Assembly: GCA_903910005.1 (NCBI GenBank)
Contig: CAIVXW010000211.1
Location: 1 to 18,767 of the forward strand
DNA: 18,767 nucleotides
DNA from: an uncultured Methylococcaceae bacterium
GTDB lineage: Bacteria > Pseudomonadota > Gammaproteobacteria > Methylococcales > Methylococcaceae
Reading direction: 5' to 3'
Below the pieces are notes generated by a model. It had not been told where the DNA came from. It searched no databases and saw only the letters and a list, made by a program, of their open reading frames with translations. Every line of letters begins with the position of its first letter. Position 1 is the first letter of the stretch. Shown here piece by piece: positions 14,828-18,767 of the stretch. A program made the position numbers and the translations under genes.

Positions 14828-16630
14828 ATGTCCAGCCATTTTTTACGCAAACCCTGTCTGACCGTCCTGCTGCTGGCAACCGCCCTGAATGCGATTCGGG
14901 TTGAGGCCTTGCCGGAAAGCCCCGACGTCACCTTCGGCAATGCCCGCTTTGATGTTCAGGCTCCGGGCGTACTGGCCATCACCGCCAGCCCCAAAACCAT
15001 CATCCAGTGGCAGGATTTCTCCATCCGCCCGAATGAAAGCGTTCGTTTTGTCCAGCAGGGAGCCAACAGTGCGGTACTCAACCGGGTTACCGGCCAAAAT
15101 CCCAGTGAATTACTGGGCCAGCTCCATTCCAACGGCCGGGTCTACCTGATCAATCCCAATGGCATCCTGCTGGGCGAGGGGGCGGTGGTCGACACCCGGG
15201 GGTTTCTTGCCTCTACCCTGGCCATCAGCGATCAGGACTTCATGCGTAATCACTTTGTGTTCACCCGGCAGGGTGACGGCCCAATCCGCCATCAGGGACT
15301 CATCCAGATCCGGGGCGACGGCTCGGTCATCCTGCTCGCCGACCGCATCGAAAACCAGGGCTCCATCCAGACCGAATCCGGCCAGATTGTTCTGGCCGCC
15401 GGTGAAAAACTGACCTTATCCAGTCTGGAATCGCCCGAAATCCGCTTCGAGATTCAGTCTGCGACCCAACAGGTCGTCAATCTGGGGGAATTACGGGCCG
15501 GGGGCGGCGGTGCGGCCAGCCTGTTCGCCGGTACCCTGACCCAGCAGGGCCGCATTGAGGCACTGAGTGCCAGCCGGGACGCTGAAGGCCGCATCGTGTT
15601 ATCAGCCCGGAACGACCTGACGCTGACGGAAGACGCTCGGCTGCTGGCCAGCGGCCCGGCGGGGGGACGCATTCACCTGGAGAGTCAGCAGGGCACTGCC
15701 CGGATCGGCGGAACCCTCACGGCCACCCATGTCGACCTGACTGGCAACCGGATCGAAACCGATGCGGTGATCGCCAGCAATGCCTGGCAGTTGTCGAATG
15801 AGCGGGGGGCACTACAGGCCACGGTGGCTGAGTCGGCACGGGCGGCACCACCGTTAAGGTTGCAGTTGACAGCGGATGGCAACCTGACCCAAACCGGCCC
15901 GATCCAGGCCGACAGCCTGCTGTTTTCCGGTCAGTTGCAGGTTCAACTGGAACACGCCGACAACCGCACGGGCCGGGTCAGTGGTCAGGTTAACAGCCTG
16001 ACGCTTGCAGCCCGGCAGATGGTACCTACGGTTCCGCTTCAGGTTGAATCCCTGCAGGCGACAGGTGCCATCGAAATCAGCCACCAGGGTGCGGTACGGG
16101 TCAGCGGGCCGCTGGCCAGTCAGGATTCGGCGATCCGGCTCCGCGCCCACAGCCCCCTGACGGTTGCGGGGGCACTGACCGCTGACACCGATCTGGTACT
16201 CGCGGCTGGTGATGGCACGGCTCTGGATGATGTACTGCGTTTTGGGGACAACACCACCCTGACCACCCGCCACGGCACCATCGAACTGGTTTTTCATGGC
16301 GAATTGCAGGGTGCCCGCCCCACTCTCAACGCCCCGGCGGGCGGCATCCGCTATAACGGACGCTCAACCTACCCGCCGTGGTCAAACAATAACGAAACTG
16401 AAACAGTGCCCCCGCTGGATACCGACGATCCGCAAACGGTGGGCGTGGTGCAGGCCATTGGCTCCCGGCAGAACAACCAGGTGGTGGTTTTAACCCAACA
16501 GTCTTCCGCGCTGCCAGAGACAAGCGGTTCGCCGGATGACCCCCGGCGCGACCACCGGGCCGCAGCGGCCAGTGACAAACCCGGCAAACAGGACGGTTCG
16601 GCGGGAAAAACTGCACCGGCTTGCCGATGA
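14828..16630 (+). CDS. Short TpsA exoprotein with filamentous-haemagglutinin secretion domain
   Basis: This is the predicted substrate of the adjacent TpsB. Residues 1-28 form a signal peptide (LRKPCLTVLLLATALNAIRVEA). The TPS (haemagglutination activity) domain spans about 30-265, with the two diagnostic motifs NRVTGQNPSELLGQL (85-99) and GRVYLINPNGILLGEG (103-118). From about 150 to 500 repeated short strands (such as GLIQIRGDGSVILLADRIENQGSIQ, in part) suggest a right-handed beta-helix. The last ~95 residues are Pro/Asp/Asn-rich and probably disordered. At 600 residues it is much smaller than FHA or HMW adhesins, yet it has a natural stop and no visible frameshift. The only cysteine of the mature protein is Cys599, one residue from the end. 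The stop overlaps the xseA start as ATGA. Adhesin or contact-dependent toxin roles cannot be told apart; no toxin domain is recognised. Confidence 0.9.
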   Translation: MSSHFLRKPCLTVLLLATALNAIRVEALPESPDVTFGNARFDVQAPGVLAITASPKTIIQWQDFSIRPNESVRFVQQGANSAVLNRVTGQNPSELLGQLHSNGRVYLINPNGILLGEGAVVDTRGFLASTLAISDQDFMRNHFVFTRQGDGPIRHQGLIQIRGDGSVILLADRIENQGSIQTESGQIVLAAGEKLTLSSLESPEIRFEIQSATQQVVNLGELRAGGGGAASLFAGTLTQQGRIEALSASRDAEGRIVLSARNDLTLTEDARLLASGPAGGRIHLESQQGTARIGGTLTATHVDLTGNRIETDAVIASNAWQLSNERGALQATVAESARAAPPLRLQLTADGNLTQTGPIQADSLLFSGQLQVQLEHADNRTGRVSGQVNSLTLAARQMVPTVPLQVESLQATGAIEISHQGAVRVSGPLASQDSAIRLRAHSPLTVAGALTADTDLVLAAGDGTALDDVLRFGDNTTLTTRHGTIELVFHGELQGARPTLNAPAGGIRYNGRSTYPPWSNNNETETVPPLDTDDPQTVGVVQAIGSRQNNQVVVLTQQSSALPETSGSPDDPRRDHRAAAASDKPGKQDGSAGKTAPACR

Positions 16631-17964
16631 GTGCTGTCATCTACAGTGTCTCCCGCCTGAACCGGGCCGTGCGGTTACTGCTGAATGACACCTTCGGCCT
16701 GGTTCAGGTGGAGGGGGAAATCTCCAATCACACCGCCTCGTCGGCGGGCCACCATTATTTCACCCTGAAGGATGCCGAAGCCCAGGTACGCTGCGCCCTG
16801 TTCAAGGGGCAGACTCGCCTGGCCGGTGTCCGGCCCGGCAACGGCATGCAGGTGGTCGTGCGGGCAGAGGTCAGCCTGTACGAACCCCGGGGCGATTACC
16901 AGTTGCGGGTGCTGGAATTGCAGGAGGCCGGAGACGGTGCCCTGATGCGGGCGTTTGCCGCCCTCAAACAACGGCTGTTGGCAGAAGGTCTGTTTGAGGC
17001 CAGCCGCAAGCGTCCCCTGCCTCAACTGCCGACTTGCATTGGTCTGATCACCTCTCCGACCGGAGCCGCCCTGCGCGACATGCTCAGTGTACTCAAACGC
17101 CGCTTTCCGGCCATTCCCGTGGTGATTTTTCCGGCTCTGGTACAGGGGCGGGACGCTGCCGCCGATCTGATTCGGGCTCTGCGGGTTGCCGATCAATCCG
17201 GTCAGTGTGATGTGTTGATTCTGGCCCGGGGGGGTGGTTCGCTGGAAGATTTGCAGGCCTTCAACGATGAGGGGCTGGCCCGAACCATCGCTGCCCTGCA
17301 CACCCCGCTGGTCACGGGGATCGGCCATGAGGTCGATTACACCATTGCCGATTTTGTGGCGGATCTGCGGGCTCCAACCCCCTCGGCCGCCGCCGAAACC
17401 GTCACTCCCGATCAGGCCGACTGGCTCAAACGGCTGGATCGTTTGAATCTCCGGTTGCAAATGAGCGTGCGCTCCGGCTTGACAGCCCGGCAACGACAGT
17501 GGAGCGGACTCGACAAACGCCTGAGCCACCAGCACCCGTGCCGCCAACTGGCAGCCCGCACCCAGCGACTGGACGAACTGGAAACCCGGCTGCGGCAGAC
17601 CCTGCGTAACCGGTTACGTCAGTCCGGCGAACGGCTGGGACTGGGCGAAGCCCATCTGGGCCGTCAGCATCCCCGTCAGCGCATCAACCGGATGGCGGAT
17701 CGGGTGAGCCACCTTAACCACCGTCTGGTTGCCGCCTGGCAAAAACGGCTGGATGCACACCGCCACCGCACCCATGCCCTGGCAGGCCAGCTTCAGGCGG
17801 TCAGTCCCCTGGCGACCCTGTCACGCGGCTACTCGATCACCCGGCACGCTGACAGCGGCCACTTAATCGGTTCGATCAGCGATACCCGGCCTGGTGACCT
17901 GCTGGAAACCCGGTTGGTAGACGGTTCATTGATAAGCCGGGTCAGTGAATTTATGGCAGAATAA
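16627..17964 (+). CDS. xseA: Exodeoxyribonuclease VII large subunit
   Basis: This is the large subunit of exonuclease VII, which degrades single-stranded DNA to oligonucleotides with small-subunit XseB. The 445-residue length is close to E. coli (456). An N-terminal OB fold (about 5-100: FGLVQVEGEISNHT, HHYFTLKDAEAQVRCALF) is followed by the catalytic domain with GLITSPTGAALRDML, LARGGGSLEDLQAFND and TGIGHEVDYTIADFVADLRA plus PTPSAAAE. A long helical Arg/Gln/His-rich segment and the terminal LSRGYSIT region complete it. The start at ATG 16627 overlaps the tpsA stop by ATGA; an in-frame TTG two codons earlier is less likely. xseB is not in the window. Translational coupling to a secretion-substrate gene is unusual. 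Confidence 0.97.
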   Translation: MSAVIYSVSRLNRAVRLLLNDTFGLVQVEGEISNHTASSAGHHYFTLKDAEAQVRCALFKGQTRLAGVRPGNGMQVVVRAEVSLYEPRGDYQLRVLELQEAGDGALMRAFAALKQRLLAEGLFEASRKRPLPQLPTCIGLITSPTGAALRDMLSVLKRRFPAIPVVIFPALVQGRDAAADLIRALRVADQSGQCDVLILARGGGSLEDLQAFNDEGLARTIAALHTPLVTGIGHEVDYTIADFVADLRAPTPSAAAETVTPDQADWLKRLDRLNLRLQMSVRSGLTARQRQWSGLDKRLSHQHPCRQLAARTQRLDELETRLRQTLRNRLRQSGERLGLGEAHLGRQHPRQRINRMADRVSHLNHRLVAAWQKRLDAHRHRTHALAGQLQAVSPLATLSRGYSITRHADSGHLIGSISDTRPGDLLETRLVDGSLISRVSEFMAE

Positions 17965-17982
17965 TGGCTATTCACCTATAAT
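17953..17982 (+). promoter_or_regulatory. Putative promoter for the histidine kinase gene
   Basis: A perfect TATAAT (17977-17982) is preceded at 18 bp by ATGGCA (-35, 17953-17958; 4 of 6). It begins in the last codons of xseA. Transcription from it would give a leader of about 160 nt that includes the CCACTCC repeats before the kinase ATG. Confidence 0.5.
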
Positions 17983-18092
17983 CAACGTCAGTTCGGGTTG
18001 AGGGCAGGGCGAATGGCGAGTCGTGAATGGCAAGAGGCGTCCAGGGAGTGCGGCCGTCTCCCGGTGCGTGCGAGTGAATACCGCAGACCAAC

Positions 18093-18127
18093 CCATTCCC
18101 CACTCCCCACTCCCCACTCCCCATTCC
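18093..18127. repeat. 7-bp tandem repeat (CCATTCC/CCACTCC, five units)
   Basis: Five head-to-tail heptamers occupy 35 bp: CCATTCC, three times CCACTCC, CCATTCC, followed by a partial CAATCC. On the minus strand this reads as four GGGG runs separated by AGT or AAT, a strong G-quadruplex pattern. It ends 9 bp before the GAGG ribosome binding site of the kinase gene. A related stretch, GAATGGCGAGTCGTGAATGG at 18011-18030, resembles the reverse complement of the array and may be the other arm of one element. Confidence 0.85.
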
Positions 18128-18148
18128 CAATCCGGTGAGGCATCCGTA

Positions 18149-18767
18149 ATGGCCGATTTCGATCTACTGCAATCCGCATCGACCCTGCCCCTGTTCGTAT
18201 GCCTGCCAGCCGACGGTTTCCGTTTCCTGTTTGTCAGTGAAGCGGCCCGGGCCGCGTTCGGCCACAGCCGTGAGGCTCTGATGCGCTTGCGCCATCGCCA
18301 GGACGCTCATTTTCCCCTGCCGACCATTGATGAATACTGGCATCGGCTGCTGCACAACGAGGCAGTACGGATTGAAACCCGCCTCGGCACGGAAAACGGG
18401 CATTCCGCATCGGTGACCATCCGGTTTGAGCGGCTGATCCATGCCGACCAGGCATTTTTGCTGGGCCATTTTTGCGAACCCGTGCAGACCCCCGCCATTG
18501 AGCAACAACTGGCGGAAGCCCGTCTGACCGCCCAACGGGCACTGCAGGTACGTGACCGGTTTTTGACCCACATGTCGCATGAACTGCGTACGCCACTCAG
18601 CGGCATTATTGGTCTGAGTCATCTGGCCCGGGACACCGAATCGCTGATACTGGCCCGGGACTATTTCCGGCAGATTCATCACTCCGGCGAACGCCTGCTG
18701 ACCACCCTGAGCGACATCCTGGATTTTTGCCAGATTGAAACCGGCACCATGATACTGCATCCGGTCA
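18149..18767 (+). CDS. Sensor histidine kinase, N-terminal part (runs off the window)
   Basis: The frame opens at ATG 18149, 8 nt after GAGG (18137-18140), and stays open for 206 codons to the window edge. Residues 1-110 look like a PAS-like sensor (LFVCLPADGFRFLFVSEAARAAFG, with an FRFERL-type end), without any transmembrane segment, so the protein is probably cytoplasmic. A short coiled linker (115-137) leads to the HisKA dimerisation domain. Its H-box FLTHMSHELRTPLSGIIGL contains the phospho-acceptor His144, followed by LLTTLSDILDFCQIETG (183-199), the X-region. The GIIGLSHLA wording is common in hybrid kinases that also carry a receiver, but the ATPase and any receiver lie beyond the window. 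Not recognised as a named kinase. Confidence 0.88.
   Translation, partial: MADFDLLQSASTLPLFVCLPADGFRFLFVSEAARAAFGHSREALMRLRHRQDAHFPLPTIDEYWHRLLHNEAVRIETRLGTENGHSASVTIRFERLIHADQAFLLGHFCEPVQTPAIEQQLAEARLTAQRALQVRDRFLTHMSHELRTPLSGIIGLSHLARDTESLILARDYFRQIHHSGERLLTTLSDILDFCQIETGTMILHPV

Noticed and set aside
14155..14940. 261-codon minus-strand open frame across tpsB and the tpsA start
   Set aside because: Spans two well-supported plus-strand genes and has no recognisable domain.
16675..17547. 290-codon minus-strand open frame inside xseA
   Set aside because: It is antisense to a highly conserved gene, is Gln/Gly/His-rich with no recognisable motif, and has no ribosome binding site; a shadow of GC-rich coding.

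Overview
The window looks like a chromosomal segment of a Gram-negative bacterium, most likely a gammaproteobacterium. The evidence is a pyrG-kdsA pair (kdsA makes the LPS sugar KDO), outer-membrane lipoprotein and two-partner-secretion genes, and moderately high-GC, Pro/Arg/Leu-rich coding. I cannot name the genus. Coding is dense and many neighbours overlap by 1-4 bases.

Left part (1-8100). This opens with the tail of a SHOCT-domain gene (+). Next comes the minus-strand operon pyrG-kdsA (CTP synthase and a KDO-8-phosphate synthase with the metal-type active site), which shares a divergent promoter region with a small DUF4156-type lipoprotein gene. Then follow a large UPF0182 membrane protein and a thiO-type glycine oxidase, overlapping as TGATG. 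thiO runs 56 bp into the convergent queA (tRNA queuosine synthesis).

Middle (8100-8923). A tRNA-Leu(CAA) gene with encoded CCA has its own promoter and is followed by about 700 bp without an intact gene. This stretch is a small graveyard. It holds the frameshifted N-terminus of a type I restriction HsdR on the minus strand, the C-terminal winged-helix piece of the gene just upstream of it (Fic/AAA_4-type protein), and a second, divergent copy of the same winged helix on the plus strand. I read it as the relic of a type I restriction-modification island beside the tRNA. An intrinsic terminator for htpG lies at its right edge.

Right part (8924-18767). htpG (Hsp90, minus) has a good sigma-32-type heat-shock promoter and is divergent from motA, a flagellar stator gene with no motB beside it. 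Thirteen bases after motA begins a three-gene surface-secretion cassette: a tandem-FecR-domain periplasmic protein, a TpsB/FhaC-type outer-membrane transporter, and a short 600-aa TpsA exoprotein with a filamentous-haemagglutinin secretion domain. tpsA overlaps xseA (exonuclease VII large subunit) by ATGA, so the cassette is wired to a housekeeping DNA-repair gene. After a 184-bp gap with a 7-bp CCACTCC tandem repeat (G-quadruplex potential on the minus strand) the window ends inside a soluble sensor histidine kinase.

The best candidates for something undescribed are the motA-fecR-tpsB-tpsA-xseA arrangement, with its duplicated cysteine-pair FecR protein and small TpsA whose only mature cysteine is the penultimate residue, and the degraded restriction island.
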